NCBI RefSeq assembly: GCF_032818155.1
Contig: NZ_CP102589.1
Location: forward strand, 2,900,001-2,964,000
Source of the DNA: Niallia taxi
GTDB taxonomy: Bacteria > Bacillota > Bacilli > Bacillales > Cytobacillaceae
DNA: 64,000 bases
Direction: 5' to 3'
In this document: positions 40,410 through 50,249 of the stretch, piece after piece
Layout: each line of letters starts with the position of its first letter
Position numbering within the stretch: the first letter of the stretch is position 1
Position numbers and translations under genes: made by a program
Notes under the pieces: model-generated
Told to the model about the DNA's origin: nothing
Database searches by the model: none
Seen by the model: the letters and a program-made list of their open reading frames with translations, nothing else

Positions 40410-40838
40410 TTATTGGAGAAGAGAATTGGTTATATATACTTGAACTACCTTTCCTTCTTGCATCAATTCATTAATTTTATCTTTCAAATCATTTTCTAAC
40501 TTAACCTGACCTTCTTTACCTTGCATATCTTTTGGTGTTTTCTCAGACAGCTCTTGAATGATAATATTTTGAACTTGGAAAACACGTTTTTCTAGTTCTT
40601 CAGCGGCTTTTGTACTATCTGTTTGCACTTTAAAGGATATGCGAATGAAGTTATCAGTTGCTAAATTGGTTGTTAATTCAGGAATATCAATAGAAGCTTC
40701 CACTACTTCATCAATAGTTGGTTCCTTCTCTTCTTTATCACCTGAAAACTTCCAGATATAAATGAATGCTCCTGCTCCAACAAGAGCAATTGTTAGTATT
40801 AAAACTAACATAATAACAAGGACTTTATTGTTCTTCAT
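40410..40838 (-). CDS. fliL: Flagellar basal body-associated protein FliL
   Basis: A single-pass membrane protein next to the stator that supports torque generation. The helix at about residues 5-27 follows a short basic N-terminus. The external domain includes [18 protein letters not shown] and the C-terminal [18 protein letters not shown]. The ATG at 40838 has a GGGAGAGAG ribosome binding site close upstream and gives 142 aa. The frame is open ten codons further, but those overlap flbD. Confidence 0.93.
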   Translation of the reverse strand: MKNNKVLVIMLVLILTIALVGAGAFIYIWKFSGDKEEKEPTIDEVVEASIDIPELTTNLATDNFIRISFKVQTDSTKAAEELEKRVFQVQNIIIQELSEKTPKDMQGKEGQVKLENDLKDKINELMQEGKVVQVYITNSLLQ

Positions 40839-41049
40839 CGTCTCTCTCTCCCAAGTTCGGTAATCCAAAAAGGTTAACAGATTGATAAAAAGCTCTCACT
40901 GACTTCACAACTTCATCTTCTTTTTCTTTTACAACATATTTCCTCCCATTCGACAACGTTATCGTTGTGTCTGGGAAGGATTCAATTGTCTCAATAAATA
41001 ATGCATTAAGCCTGAAAGTCTTTCCATTTAGTCGAGTAACATTTATCAC
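40825..41049 (-). CDS. swrD: FlbD/SwrD flagellar protein
   Basis: A 74-aa FlbD-family protein (SwrD, formerly YlzI, in B. subtilis, reported to raise motor torque). The sequence [19 protein letters not shown] and [12 protein letters not shown] are family hallmarks. It starts with GTG at 41049 and overlaps fliL by 14 bases. The ribosome binding site is weak. Confidence 0.9.
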   Translation of the reverse strand: MINVTRLNGKTFRLNALFIETIESFPDTTITLSNGRKYVVKEKEDEVVKSVRAFYQSVNLFGLPNLGERDDEEQ

Positions 41050-41058
41050 TGTTTTTCT

Positions 41059-41090
41059 CAGGAGAGTTCTGCTAGTTTACGCCTCTCCTG
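41059..41090 (-). other. Hairpin between flgE and swrD
   Basis: CAGGAGAG and CTCTCCTG form a perfect 8-bp stem with a 16-base loop, starting a few bases after the flgE stop. The base composition after it on the minus strand is A-rich, not U-rich, so it is more likely an mRNA processing or stability element than a terminator. Confidence 0.45.
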
Positions 41091-41102
41091 ATCCTCCTTT
41101 TA

Positions 41103-41885
41103 TTATCGTTTTAAGTTAACTAATTCTTGCAGGATTTCATCAGATGTAGTGATGATTTTTGTGTTAGATTGGAACCCTCTTTGTGCAACAATCATATCTG
41201 TAAATTCTTCTGATAAATCAACATTGGACATTTCCAAGTAACCACTGTTAATGCTTCCTGCTCCACCTTCATTTGCATTAGTTAAAGTAGCAGGACCAGA
41301 GTTCCCAGATACTTGGAACGTATTTCCGCCAGATTTTTGTAGGCCTTCTGGGTTAGAAAACTTAGCAAGCTGAATTTGGCCAGCATCTTGTGTTTCGCCG
41401 TTTTCATCCACATAAGAAATGCTTCCATCTGCACCAATACTGAAGGATTGAGCTGTTTCAGGAATTGTGCCCGCTCCAGCTAGTTTCATCCCACTTGATG
41501 TTACGATATTTCTGTTTGCATCAAAGTAGAAGTTTCCTGATCTAGTGTAGAAGTTAGAGCCTGCAGCATCTTGGACAACGAAATAACCGTCTCCTGAAAT
41601 TGCTAAGTCAAGCGTTCTTCCAGTTGTCTGCATGCTTCCTTGTGTATGAATAGTATCTACAGAAGCAACCTGTGATCCAAGACCGACTTGCTTTGCGTTA
41701 ATTCCTCCTGCAGTTGCTGTTGGAGCTGTAGCACCAGCAGATGTCTGGCTAATAAGATCGCTGAAAGTAGTTCTTCCTTTTTTAAAACCATAAGTATTAA
41801 CGTTGGAAATATTGTTTCCGATAACATCAAGCTTAGTCTGGAAGTTTTTCATACCGCTGATTCCTGAATATAGTGAACGTAACAT
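41103..41885 (-). CDS. flgE: Flagellar hook protein FlgE (FlgG-like)
   Basis: The hook subunit, in a short form as in B. subtilis. It begins MLRSLYSGISGMKNFQTKLDV and has GNNISNVNTYGFKKGRTTF, the rod/hook N-terminal motif, plus a C-terminal coiled segment with EEFTDMIVAQRGFQSNTKII. At 260 aa it is similar to B. subtilis FlgE (264), which was earlier labelled FlgG. Its position after flgD and fliK supports hook rather than rod. Confidence 0.92.
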   Translation of the reverse strand: MLRSLYSGISGMKNFQTKLDVIGNNISNVNTYGFKKGRTTFSDLISQTSAGATAPTATAGGINAKQVGLGSQVASVDTIHTQGSMQTTGRTLDLAISGDGYFVVQDAAGSNFYTRSGNFYFDANRNIVTSSGMKLAGAGTIPETAQSFSIGADGSISYVDENGETQDAGQIQLAKFSNPEGLQKSGGNTFQVSGNSGPATLTNANEGGAGSINSGYLEMSNVDLSEEFTDMIVAQRGFQSNTKIITTSDEILQELVNLKR

Positions 41886-41981
41886 TTATAATTTTCCCCT
41901 TTCGTTTTGAGCTGCTTCTATCTTTCCACAGCCAGGCTTCCTTTACGGTCCAGCCTTTTCTCCCTAGTGATTGTATATTTT

Positions 41982-42368
41982 TTATTCATTCATAATTATT
42001 GTGCCATTTATATTAGTAAATATTTGTTCTGTTGCTTCTTTACGATCCATTGCCGTAATCACTGTATTGTTTTTTGCACTGACAATTAGAGCCGCATCCT
42101 GGAGCAAGACGAGTGATTCCTTAACTCCCATTTTTTTTGCTTGGTTTACTTTTTGTTCTATCTGCTTCCACTTCTCTTCATCAATCACAATCCCTCGCTG
42201 CTCAAGTCGTTGCGATGCGTGTTTTGAGATTGATAGTTTATCAAGTGTCTGGATTGAACTTTGTAAATGAGATGAAAATGAAGCGTTACTGCTGTTAGAT
42301 TTGATATTCCTTATGCCATTATTGATTACGGCTTGTGATTTTAAAGAAGGATATATGGGTCTATCCAT
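41982..42368 (-). CDS. Flagellar operon protein (TIGR02530-like)
   Basis: A 128-aa soluble protein between flgD and flgE. The central SKHASQRLEQRGIVIDEEKW and ALIVSAKNNTVITAMDRKEA segments match what I recall of the TIGR02530 flagellar operon family in bacilli and clostridia. The function is unestablished; the position suggests a role in hook assembly. It starts 11 bases after flgD. Confidence 0.85.
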   Translation of the reverse strand: MDRPIYPSLKSQAVINNGIRNIKSNSSNASFSSHLQSSIQTLDKLSISKHASQRLEQRGIVIDEEKWKQIEQKVNQAKKMGVKESLVLLQDAALIVSAKNNTVITAMDRKEATEQIFTNINGTIIMNE

Positions 42369-42379
42369 CTAATCACTTC

Positions 42380-43018
42380 CTATTCGATTTTCGTGATTTT
42401 CCCTGCATTTATCTGACTTTGCTGGTCATCATCTAATGTTAGCTGAATTTGGCCATTTTTTAATGAGACTGACTTAACGACACTGCTCATCTCTTCATTG
42501 TCTGCATTCAGATAGGAAACTGTTTTGCCGATTAAACGGCTGGCAGAAACCAAACTATTGTCATCAGATTCACTGTATACATTCGAAATGTTACCAGGGT
42601 TAACAACAGTGCCATCCTCAAGCGTAAATTCAACATCTGTTCCTTTATAAGCAATTGATGCAACTTTGCCTGTTCCAGATGTTATGGATGTTTCACCATT
42701 ATCACCTGTTTCTGCTTTTGTCCATGCAACTTCCTTGCCGACAAATTGTCCGTAAGAAATTAAGTTTGATTGTGTTTGCAAAGAGATGAAATTACTCATC
42801 GTCGTGTTCATGTTTGTCATTTGCTCCAAGCTTGAAAATGTCGCCATTTGAGCTATAAAATCTTTATCTTCCATCGGGTTTGACGGATCCTGGTTTTGCA
42901 ATTGTGTTATAAGGATTTTCAAGAATTCATCTTTGCCAAGACTTGAATTGCCCGTTTTTGCTGTCTGGTTTTGTAGTGTCGATAAATATAAGGAAGAATC
43001 ATCGATAGTATTTGCCAA
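42380..43018 (-). CDS. flgD: Flagellar hook cap / scaffolding protein FlgD
   Basis: FlgD caps the growing hook and promotes FlgE assembly. The N-terminus has [20 protein letters not shown] and [20 protein letters not shown], the defining motifs, followed by a beta-rich region to residue 212. It is flanked by fliK and the small flagellar gene. Confidence 0.95.
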   Translation of the reverse strand: MANTIDDSSLYLSTLQNQTAKTGNSSLGKDEFLKILITQLQNQDPSNPMEDKDFIAQMATFSSLEQMTNMNTTMSNFISLQTQSNLISYGQFVGKEVAWTKAETGDNGETSITSGTGKVASIAYKGTDVEFTLEDGTVVNPGNISNVYSESDDNSLVSASRLIGKTVSYLNADNEEMSSVVKSVSLKNGQIQLTLDDDQQSQINAGKITKIE

Positions 43019-43035
43019 AGTCTAACTCCCCTTTC

Positions 43036-44400
43036 TTACTGTTCCGCTTGCAGAAGCTCTTCTAAGAAGCTTTTATCATCTTGCTCCTGCTCATTTCTGT
43101 TTTCCTCTTTTTCAGCAGGCCTGTGTTGCTGATGGTTTTCCTGCTGTTGCTGGTCTTTCGTTCCTTTTTCCTGTGAAGTTGGCACAAAATTAATTTCAAT
43201 CTTATCAACATTAATATTTTGTGAGCTTAAGCCATGCTTTAAACTGTTTAAATGTGCATCAAGAGCATCCTTCGCCTGTGCGGTTGTCGTCATAATCTTG
43301 GCGACTAAATTTCCATCGGTTTGCAGTATCTCAATTCGTAATGAACCAAGATTTTCTGGTGCAAGCCTTAAAATCATCTTTTGGGTATTTCCTATTTTCG
43401 TGAACGAACTGCTTTTCAGGATATTTTCAAGCTGCTCTTCCAACTCACTTCCAGAAACGGAGTTACCTGTTGACTGCATCAATGTTAATGCTTCTGGTTT
43501 TCCAAAGGTACTGCTGGTTTGAAGCTGGCCTACAAAGGACGGCATCTTCCATTCTGATTTACTAGTGGTGTCTGCTTCCTTCGTTTCTGTCTTTGTCTCT
43601 GACACGGAGACTGCTTTACTTTCTGCCTTCTGCAATGTTCCTACAAGCAAGGGGTTCAACAGCCTTTTAGGCAGTGTATCCGTATTATCTTGCTTCTTAG
43701 AAAGTGTTTCGACCTTCTGAGCAATGGACTCAATCAATGTTTTCAAGCTGCCTGTTTGTCCATCCTCATCCATTACAGAAGCTTTTGCACCTTTTGCTCC
43801 CGTCATGTCAGTAGCTGCCTCTTTTTGTAAAATAGCTGCAGCTTCTAAAGAAGCAGTGGTGCTTGGAGACTGACCATCTACTGCTTGCATGATTGTTGTA
43901 AATAGCTTGGACAAGCTTTGCATAACATCAGTAAGCTGCTTACTGAATTTAAAATCCGGATTTTGGCCTGCAACCTGTTCAATTGCTTTCAGCTGATTTA
44001 AAACCTCTGGAAGATTCGTTTTTGAAAACATATCATCTGAGACATTTGTAAAATTCATCCCATTCATTAATTCCATCAGCTGGTTTACTACGAGATTGAA
44101 GGCAGCTTCCAAAGAATCTGAATCGTTCTTTCCTTCTTCTCCATTAGCAGCTAGTAGCTGCTGAATTGCTGTTAAGCTTTCGGCAAGCTTATCTGAATCT
44201 ATCGTTTCACCTGTCAACAGGTCTGCCAAGCCTTGCAAGCTAGAATCTTCTTTTTGCGTTGTTGCAGAAGTTTCTTGCTGTGATGTGCCGTTCATTATCC
44301 CATTGATCATCGATAAGAACTTTGTTTTATCTGCCGCTTTGAAAGAAAGCTGATTTGATGTAGTTCCTGTTGTACTAACTCCCACACTATTAAGCAGCAT
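43036..44400 (-). CDS. fliK: Flagellar hook-length control protein FliK
   Basis: FliK is the secreted ruler that measures hook length and triggers the FlhB switch. The first 300 residues are variable, low in aromatic residues and rich in Gln, Ser and Thr. The C-terminal Flg_hook domain contains MILRLAPENLGSLRIEIL and AHLNSLKHGLSSQNINVDK, followed by a Gln/Glu-rich tail. The product is 454 aa. Confidence 0.93.
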   Translation of the reverse strand: MLLNSVGVSTTGTTSNQLSFKAADKTKFLSMINGIMNGTSQQETSATTQKEDSSLQGLADLLTGETIDSDKLAESLTAIQQLLAANGEEGKNDSDSLEAAFNLVVNQLMELMNGMNFTNVSDDMFSKTNLPEVLNQLKAIEQVAGQNPDFKFSKQLTDVMQSLSKLFTTIMQAVDGQSPSTTASLEAAAILQKEAATDMTGAKGAKASVMDEDGQTGSLKTLIESIAQKVETLSKKQDNTDTLPKRLLNPLLVGTLQKAESKAVSVSETKTETKEADTTSKSEWKMPSFVGQLQTSSTFGKPEALTLMQSTGNSVSGSELEEQLENILKSSSFTKIGNTQKMILRLAPENLGSLRIEILQTDGNLVAKIMTTTAQAKDALDAHLNSLKHGLSSQNINVDKIEINFVPTSQEKGTKDQQQQENHQQHRPAEKEENRNEQEQDDKSFLEELLQAEQ

Positions 44401-44426
44401 TTACCCACCTCCTTAAATGTTAAGAA

Positions 44427-45059
44427 TTACTCACTTGATGCTGTATCTGTGCTGGTATCTGATGAGCTTCCGCTTGCAGAATTTGCAGCAAGCAGTTCTG
44501 TATATTTACTTGCAACAGAAGGCTCCATCTTTTCTAATATCGTCGCAAGTATTGCAGGTTTTAGCGATGCCAATATTTTCAATGCTTCATCTTGAGACAT
44601 TGCAGAGAGAATTGCCGCAGATTTTTTTGCAGACATTGTTTCATATGTTTTGACAATGTCATCAAAAGCCTTTTGTGTTTTTTCCTGTGTGTTTTTGAGT
44701 TCATCAAGCTGATTTTGAAGTTTAATTTTATCAACCTTCAATGATTTGCTTTCCGCTTCACTTGCCTTTAGCTGTGACTCTAATGATTCTATATTCGCGG
44801 TTTGTTCCTTGAGCTGTTTTTCTAAATCCGCGATATTTTGTTTGTTGTCTGCAATAACCTGGTCAGTAGACGCCTTTTCTGAGCTAAGAAATGGAATATG
44901 GTTCATCAGTTCCTTTCCTTTTGAGACCACGTCCGCACCAGAGTAAATCATCAGGATCAATGCAACGACAACAGCAAACATCAATGGAATAACAATTACC
45001 AGCAAAAACCGCTGAAAGAAATTGAATGGTTTCTTTTTGTCATCGACCATATTATCCAT
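44427..45059 (-). CDS. ylxF: YlxF, MotE-like membrane protein
   Basis: A 210-aa protein with one N-terminal membrane helix (about 16-37), a long coiled coil (about 65-130), and a MgtE-N-like helical domain around SAKKSAAILSAMSQDEALKIL. This is the architecture of YlxF and of the MotE family. In B. subtilis ylxF lies between fliJ and fliK; a role as a flagellar chaperone or basal-body factor is inferred from context. Confidence 0.88.
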   Translation of the reverse strand: MDNMVDDKKKPFNFFQRFLLVIVIPLMFAVVVALILMIYSGADVVSKGKELMNHIPFLSSEKASTDQVIADNKQNIADLEKQLKEQTANIESLESQLKASEAESKSLKVDKIKLQNQLDELKNTQEKTQKAFDDIVKTYETMSAKKSAAILSAMSQDEALKILASLKPAILATILEKMEPSVASKYTELLAANSASGSSSDTSTDTASSE

Positions 45060-45511
45060 TAGCTACCTAACCTTCCTGGCTGCATATATTGCTGAATGGA
45101 GATATCATCCATCTGCTTTGCTTCTAGTGCCTTTTCTGTATTGATAAAATGCAAGATATCTTTTTCTTTAATTTTAACGAACTTTTTCACTTCCAAGTTT
45201 TTATCAACAAGCTTTTGCTGATAATAGTTCATGGAATTCCGTGCATTTACGACTATCTGCTGGCTATGCTCAATCATTTTTGCCAGGTTGCTGATAAAAT
45301 GCTGATGATGTCGAATTGCTTGAACAGAAAGCCCGCCTACTAGCTTGTTAGATTGGTATTCTTCCAATTCTTCCTTTCGTTTCAGCAGCTCATACAATTT
45401 CTCTGCTGCATCTTCGAAACGCTTGACAGCCAGATTGTAATCAGCGCTAGCCTCATCCTTTTCTCTCTCTTTAATTGTCAGGATTTTTTCAAACTTAAAC
45501 TTGTAGCTCAT
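45059..45511 (-). CDS. fliJ: Flagellar export chaperone FliJ
   Basis: FliJ is a coiled-coil stalk protein that inserts into the FliI hexamer and aids chaperone escort. The 150 aa begin YKFKFEKILTIKEREKDEA and are nearly all helical and charged. Its start overlaps the fliI stop by four bases and it ends one base into ylxF, consistent with tight coupling. Confidence 0.93.
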   Translation of the reverse strand: MSYKFKFEKILTIKEREKDEASADYNLAVKRFEDAAEKLYELLKRKEELEEYQSNKLVGGLSVQAIRHHQHFISNLAKMIEHSQQIVVNARNSMNYYQQKLVDKNLEVKKFVKIKEKDILHFINTEKALEAKQMDDISIQQYMQPGRLGS

Positions 45512-46836
45512 CGGTTATCTCCAACTCCAGATAATGATATTAATGCGTTGACACTTTCTTCTAAGGAGATTTTCTCGTCTGTTGATTGCTTTATATAAGA
45601 TAATATTTCAGGATATAAACGGATCGCTGTATCGATTTCTATCGATGAACCTTTTTTATATGCTCCGATGTTAATCAAATCTTCTGAATTAATATAAGTG
45701 CTGAGTAAACCACGTAATTTCTCCGCTGCATGGACATGCCCTTTAGGTACAATATGGTTCATAACACGGCTCACACTTTTCAATACATTGACAGCTGGAT
45801 ATTGTCCCTTATTAGCGAGATCCCTATCTAAGACAAAGTGACCATCCAATATCCCCCGAACAGTATCGGCAATCGGCTCATTCATGTCATCTCCGTCTAC
45901 TAGAACTGTATAAAATGCCGTGATGCTTCCATGTTCATTTGTTCCTGTTCTTTCTAGCAGCTTTGGCAAGATTGCGAAAACAGAAGGTGTGTATCCTTTT
46001 GTTGTCGGCGGCTCACCGATGGCTAGTCCAACTTCCCTTTGCGCCATCGCTACCCTTGTTACAGAGTCCATCATCAGCATGACGTTTAATCCTTTGTCAC
46101 GGAAGTATTCAGCAATTGCTGTTGCTGTGTATGCTCCCTTTATCCTCATAAGTGCAGGCTGATCACTTGTTGCTACAACAACGATCGACCGCTTTAAGCC
46201 TTCAGGACCTAAATCTCGTTCAATGAACTCTCTTACCTCTCTACCACGCTCTCCAATTAAGGCAATAACATTGAGATCGGCTTTGGTGTTTCTTGCGATC
46301 ATACCAAGCAGAGTACTTTTTCCGACACCACTTCCGGCAAAAATCCCCAAACGCTGTCCTGTTCCGACTGTTAGAAGGCCGTCAATCAGGCGCACCCCAA
46401 CCTCCATCGATTCTGAAATCGGCGGTCTTTTTAATGGGTTCGGCGGGTCTTGATCAATCGGAACACTCTTTAATCCTTTTGGTAATGATGTGCCATCAAG
46501 CGGCATTCCAAGTGCATCAACGACTGTTCCAATCATGGCAGCACCAGCTTTAACTTCTAGGGGTTCAGATGTACCTTCTACTAAGCAGCCTGGTGATATA
46601 TCGTTCACCGTCGTATATGGCATTAGAATGATGCCATCTTCTTTAAATCCAACTACCTCTGCTTTAATAACTCGTTTATTTTTTGTACCAATATATATGT
46701 TACACACATCACCTATTGAGCTTTCAGGACCTTGCGACTCTATCATAAGACCAACTACTTTTTTAACCCTGCCATAACGTTTGTAAGGATCGATGGAATC
46801 GATCGATGATAGAAGTTCTGCCGCTCTCATCCTCAT
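45508..46836 (-). CDS. fliI: Flagellar type III export ATPase FliI
   Basis: FliI is a homohexameric ATPase related to the F1 beta subunit. Walker A is GIFAGSGVGKSTLLGMIA (about residues 165-182), followed by LIGERGREVREFIERDLG and Walker B in VMLMMDSVTRVAMAQREVGL. The C-terminal segment NIGAYKKGSSIEIDTAI is also conserved. The product is 442 aa. It overlaps fliH by four bases. Confidence 0.97.
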   Translation of the reverse strand: MRMRAAELLSSIDSIDPYKRYGRVKKVVGLMIESQGPESSIGDVCNIYIGTKNKRVIKAEVVGFKEDGIILMPYTTVNDISPGCLVEGTSEPLEVKAGAAMIGTVVDALGMPLDGTSLPKGLKSVPIDQDPPNPLKRPPISESMEVGVRLIDGLLTVGTGQRLGIFAGSGVGKSTLLGMIARNTKADLNVIALIGERGREVREFIERDLGPEGLKRSIVVVATSDQPALMRIKGAYTATAIAEYFRDKGLNVMLMMDSVTRVAMAQREVGLAIGEPPTTKGYTPSVFAILPKLLERTGTNEHGSITAFYTVLVDGDDMNEPIADTVRGILDGHFVLDRDLANKGQYPAVNVLKSVSRVMNHIVPKGHVHAAEKLRGLLSTYINSEDLINIGAYKKGSSIEIDTAIRLYPEILSYIKQSTDEKISLEESVNALISLSGVGDNR

Positions 46837-47579
46837 TCACTCTCCAATAGGTCTAGTAATTTTTGTTTAATCATGAGCAGCTGTGTATCAACACTTGCTT
46901 CAATGCGTCCATTAGCTGTCTCGATTATGCAGCCATTTTCTGCTGCTGCTTCATCAGGAAAAATAAACAAATTTGGTTTGATTGGAAATAACGATAATAA
47001 TTCTTCCTTTTCTGAAAGGAGGTATTGATAATGAATCGGATTAACATGCAATTGAATTTCCTTTTGGTCTCTTGTTTCCTTCAAAACCTTTTTGACGAGC
47101 TGCATAAAATATTCTTCTTTTTCTGAAATACTTGTCTGAACAATCTTTTCAGCTACCTTCATGCTAAGTTCCAGGATTTCTGTTTCAGCACTATTCAAAT
47201 ATTTATCATAATCCAATTTGCTTGCTTGAATGATTGATTTCGCTTCTTCAATATGTTCTGCATACTCTGTAAATCCAGCCATTCTTCCTTCATCAACACC
47301 AGATTGGTAACCTTCTCGATGGGCTTCTTCCATCAAAAGGTTTTTTTCTGATTGCCAATTGTTTTTCTCATGTTGCAGCAGCTCTCTTAAAGCTGCTGCT
47401 TCTTTTTCTGCATTCTCTCGGATGGCAGCTGCGTCTGCAGTCGCCTGTTCCACGATTTTTGTGTATTCTGGATCAGCATGAAAATCTGTTCCCTGAAAGT
47501 TATTTACATACTTAATGGAGATAATCTTTTCATTTGCTTGTTCTGCATTTGCCCAACTTGATTTAATAAGCCTAGACAA
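46833..47579 (-). CDS. fliH: Flagellar export ATPase regulator FliH
   Basis: FliH binds FliI and links it to the C-ring. It is a helical protein with the coiled segment RENAEKEAAALRELLQHEKN and a C-terminal domain with EILELSMKVAEKIVQTSI. I choose a TTG start at 47579: GGAGGAG lies nine bases upstream, and the protein then begins MSRLIKSSW like B. subtilis FliH. The ATG nine bases before it is too close to the ribosome binding site. The product is 248 aa and the start overlaps the fliG stop by eight bases. Confidence 0.92.
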   Translation of the reverse strand: MSRLIKSSWANAEQANEKIISIKYVNNFQGTDFHADPEYTKIVEQATADAAAIRENAEKEAAALRELLQHEKNNWQSEKNLLMEEAHREGYQSGVDEGRMAGFTEYAEHIEEAKSIIQASKLDYDKYLNSAETEILELSMKVAEKIVQTSISEKEEYFMQLVKKVLKETRDQKEIQLHVNPIHYQYLLSEKEELLSLFPIKPNLFIFPDEAAAENGCIIETANGRIEASVDTQLLMIKQKLLDLLESE

Positions 47580-48588
47580 TAATATCATCTCCTCCACCGC
47601 GCGCAACGACAATCTCACCAGAGTCTTCTAAACGTCTGATAATAGCAACAATTCTTGATTGTGCTTCTTCAACATCTTTCAGGCGGACAGGTCCCATGAA
47701 CTCCATTTCATCCTTGAAGGATTCAACCATTCTTGCAGACATGTTACTGAATACAATTTCCTTCACTTCGTCACCAGAAACCTTCAATGAAAGCATAAGG
47801 TCTTCATTTTCACAGTCACGGATAATACGTTGAATTGCTCTGTTATCCAATGTAACAATATCTTCGAATACGAACATTCTTTTCTTAATTTCTTCTGCCA
47901 ACTCAGGATCCTGTATTTCAAGAGCATCAAGAATTGTTCTTTCTGTCGAGCGGTCAACACCATTCAACACTTCAACAACTGCCTCAATACCACCGGTTTG
48001 TGTATAATCCTGTGTTACAGTGCTAGATAGTTTTCTTTCTAAAATTTGTTCCACTTCATTAATAATTTCAGGAGATGTACTGTCCATAACAGCAATTCGC
48101 TTCGCAATATCTGCCTGCATTTCCTGTGGCAGCTCAGATAATATCTGGCCTGCCTGGGTTGGATCTAAATAGGAAAGTATTAATGAGATTGTTTGTGGAT
48201 GTTCATTTTGGATAAAGTTAAGGATTTGGCTCGGGTCGGCCTTTCTTGCAAAATCAAACGGTCTAACTTGCAAGGAAGAAGTTAATCGATTCAAGATGAC
48301 AGATGCTTGATCTGTTCCTAACGCTTTTTCCAAAACTGTTTTAGCATATCCGATACCGCCTTGAGAGATATAATCCTGTGCTAATGCTATGTTATGGAAC
48401 TCTTCTAGTACTTCTTCTTTAGAAGAGTTCTCCACCTTTTTAACACCAGATATCTCTAAGGAAAGTTTCTCTATCTCTTCTTCACTTAAATGCTTATAAA
48501 CAGAAGCTGCTACATCTGGTCCTAATGATATAAGTAGAACAGCAGCTTTTTGTTTTCCTGTAAGCTCCGTAGCTTCTTTTCGTGCCAT
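47572..48588 (-). CDS. fliG: Flagellar motor switch protein FliG
   Basis: FliG is the rotor protein that interacts with the stator. It has three armadillo-like domains, with LTGKQKAAVLLISLGPD near the N-terminus, the middle EHPQTISLILSYLDP (EHPQ motif, about residue 130), and the charged C-terminal torque helix region FVFEDIVTLDNRAIQRIIRD. The product is 338 aa, the same as B. subtilis. Confidence 0.97.
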   Translation of the reverse strand: MARKEATELTGKQKAAVLLISLGPDVAASVYKHLSEEEIEKLSLEISGVKKVENSSKEEVLEEFHNIALAQDYISQGGIGYAKTVLEKALGTDQASVILNRLTSSLQVRPFDFARKADPSQILNFIQNEHPQTISLILSYLDPTQAGQILSELPQEMQADIAKRIAVMDSTSPEIINEVEQILERKLSSTVTQDYTQTGGIEAVVEVLNGVDRSTERTILDALEIQDPELAEEIKKRMFVFEDIVTLDNRAIQRIIRDCENEDLMLSLKVSGDEVKEIVFSNMSARMVESFKDEMEFMGPVRLKDVEEAQSRIVAIIRRLEDSGEIVVARGGGDDIIV

Positions 48589-48604
48589 CGGTATCCTCCT
48601 TGCC

Positions 48605-50191
48605 TTATTCCTCTGTTATCCAAGTACGAAGAAGTTTCGCAAAGTCTTCTGGCTTATCTTTTGCCATTTTCTCTAATTGTTTTCTGCGAAGTGTTCCCTC
48701 TGATTCCACTTCATCATTTACGTCAGGAATGGATACAGGTGAAATAATTTCTTCTTCCGGCTCTGCTGCTTTCTTCTTACGACCTCTTACAAACAAGAAG
48801 ATTAATAAACCAATTACAGCAAGTAATACTCCACCAACTGCGTATACCCACCAAGGAATAGACGTGCTAGTTGTTTCTGATGAAGCAGTAGTTTTTCCGT
48901 TAAATTCTTGTACAGATACGGCAATTTTGCTTTGTAAGTCTGCATCTGAAAGAGTGCCTGTTTCTGTCTTATCAATAGAAGTTCTTACGATTGTTCCTAG
49001 CATATTTGTAATGTCGTCAACACTATCTTGTGAAAGTGAAGATGGATCATCTGCTGTAGGAGGCTCTACCATAACTTGAATACCAAGGTCACGGATTTTA
49101 TATGGGCTCTCTACAATTTGCTTTTTAATTCTATTAACCTCGTAATTAATTGTGTTATCAATTTTCTCAGAGTCACCAGAACCTGATGTAGTTGTTTCAG
49201 TGTTCGTAGTAGTTGTATCTGCCTGATCTTCTGCTTCAGGTGTACCTTCTGCTGCAGCACTACCTCCTGTATATGTTTCTGAGATATTTTGTGCGCTCAC
49301 TTCGATACCCTTCATATTTTCTTCATCAACTGGCGTAACCAGGTTTTCTTCTCTGTTTTCTTGGGTAAAGTCAATATCTGCAGTTACTGAAACCATGACT
49401 TTATTTTGTCCCATTAATGTGCCAAGCATTTGCTGAACTTGTCTTTGAATGTCTTTTTCAACTTGTTTTTTCACGTTATTTTGAGCAGTAAATGTGTCAC
49501 CTGCATTATTAGTTGTAGAATTTAGGTCAAAATATTCAAAGTTTTGGTTTGTAATGACGATATTATCAGTAGGAAGGTTTGGAACACTTTTTGCGACAAG
49601 TGTATATAATCCTTTTATTTGACTCTCGGAGAAGTTATAGCCTGGTTTTGTGTTGAGGACAATAGAGGCTGAAGCTTCTCCAGTTTCATCTGATACAAAC
49701 ACACCTTCACTCGGTAATGTGATCATAACATTTGCATCGTTAATACCGTCGATGCCTTTAATCAAGTTAGAAATTTCTGTTTGCATTGCATCTAGCTTCA
49801 TAACATTGAACTCATTATCTGTCATTCCGAAGCTCGCATTTTGACTGAAAAACGAATAATCAATACTGCCTGTATTCGGAATTCCTTCCGCTGCTAATTC
49901 CACCTTCATTGAATCCACAACATTTTCTGGAACGCTTATTGTTTTTCCGCCATCTGAAATCTCTGATGTAATTCCTTTGCTATCAAGTGTTTCTTTAATT
50001 TTTCCTGTTTCTGACGGAGACAGGTTGCTGTATAAAGGAACTAAATTTTCTTTTGTTAAGAAATAAGTTGCAAATGATACCATAAGAAGAAGCAAAAGAA
50101 TGCCGCTTACCAAAACAGTCTTTTGCTTTTTAGAACGATTTGTCCAATATTCTTTTAAAGGATTAAAAAACTTATTCATGTTTTCTTTCAT
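48605..50191 (-). CDS. fliF: Flagellar MS-ring protein FliF
   Basis: FliF builds the MS ring and is the first basal-body structure to assemble. Two membrane helices (about 25-45 and 440-460) flank the ring-building motifs and a Thr/Ser/Glu-rich loop near 315-345. The C-terminal FliG-binding peptide EKMAKDKPEDFAKLLRTWI is intact. The product is 528 aa. A GGGGG ribosome binding site precedes the ATG. Confidence 0.97.
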   Translation of the reverse strand: MKENMNKFFNPLKEYWTNRSKKQKTVLVSGILLLLLMVSFATYFLTKENLVPLYSNLSPSETGKIKETLDSKGITSEISDGGKTISVPENVVDSMKVELAAEGIPNTGSIDYSFFSQNASFGMTDNEFNVMKLDAMQTEISNLIKGIDGINDANVMITLPSEGVFVSDETGEASASIVLNTKPGYNFSESQIKGLYTLVAKSVPNLPTDNIVITNQNFEYFDLNSTTNNAGDTFTAQNNVKKQVEKDIQRQVQQMLGTLMGQNKVMVSVTADIDFTQENREENLVTPVDEENMKGIEVSAQNISETYTGGSAAAEGTPEAEDQADTTTTNTETTTSGSGDSEKIDNTINYEVNRIKKQIVESPYKIRDLGIQVMVEPPTADDPSSLSQDSVDDITNMLGTIVRTSIDKTETGTLSDADLQSKIAVSVQEFNGKTTASSETTSTSIPWWVYAVGGVLLAVIGLLIFLFVRGRKKKAAEPEEEIISPVSIPDVNDEVESEGTLRRKQLEKMAKDKPEDFAKLLRTWITEE

Positions 50192-50249
50192 CTCTACCCC
50201 CGGTTACCGTTATTTTTGATGATAATAACCGCCCACAACTCAACTGACC

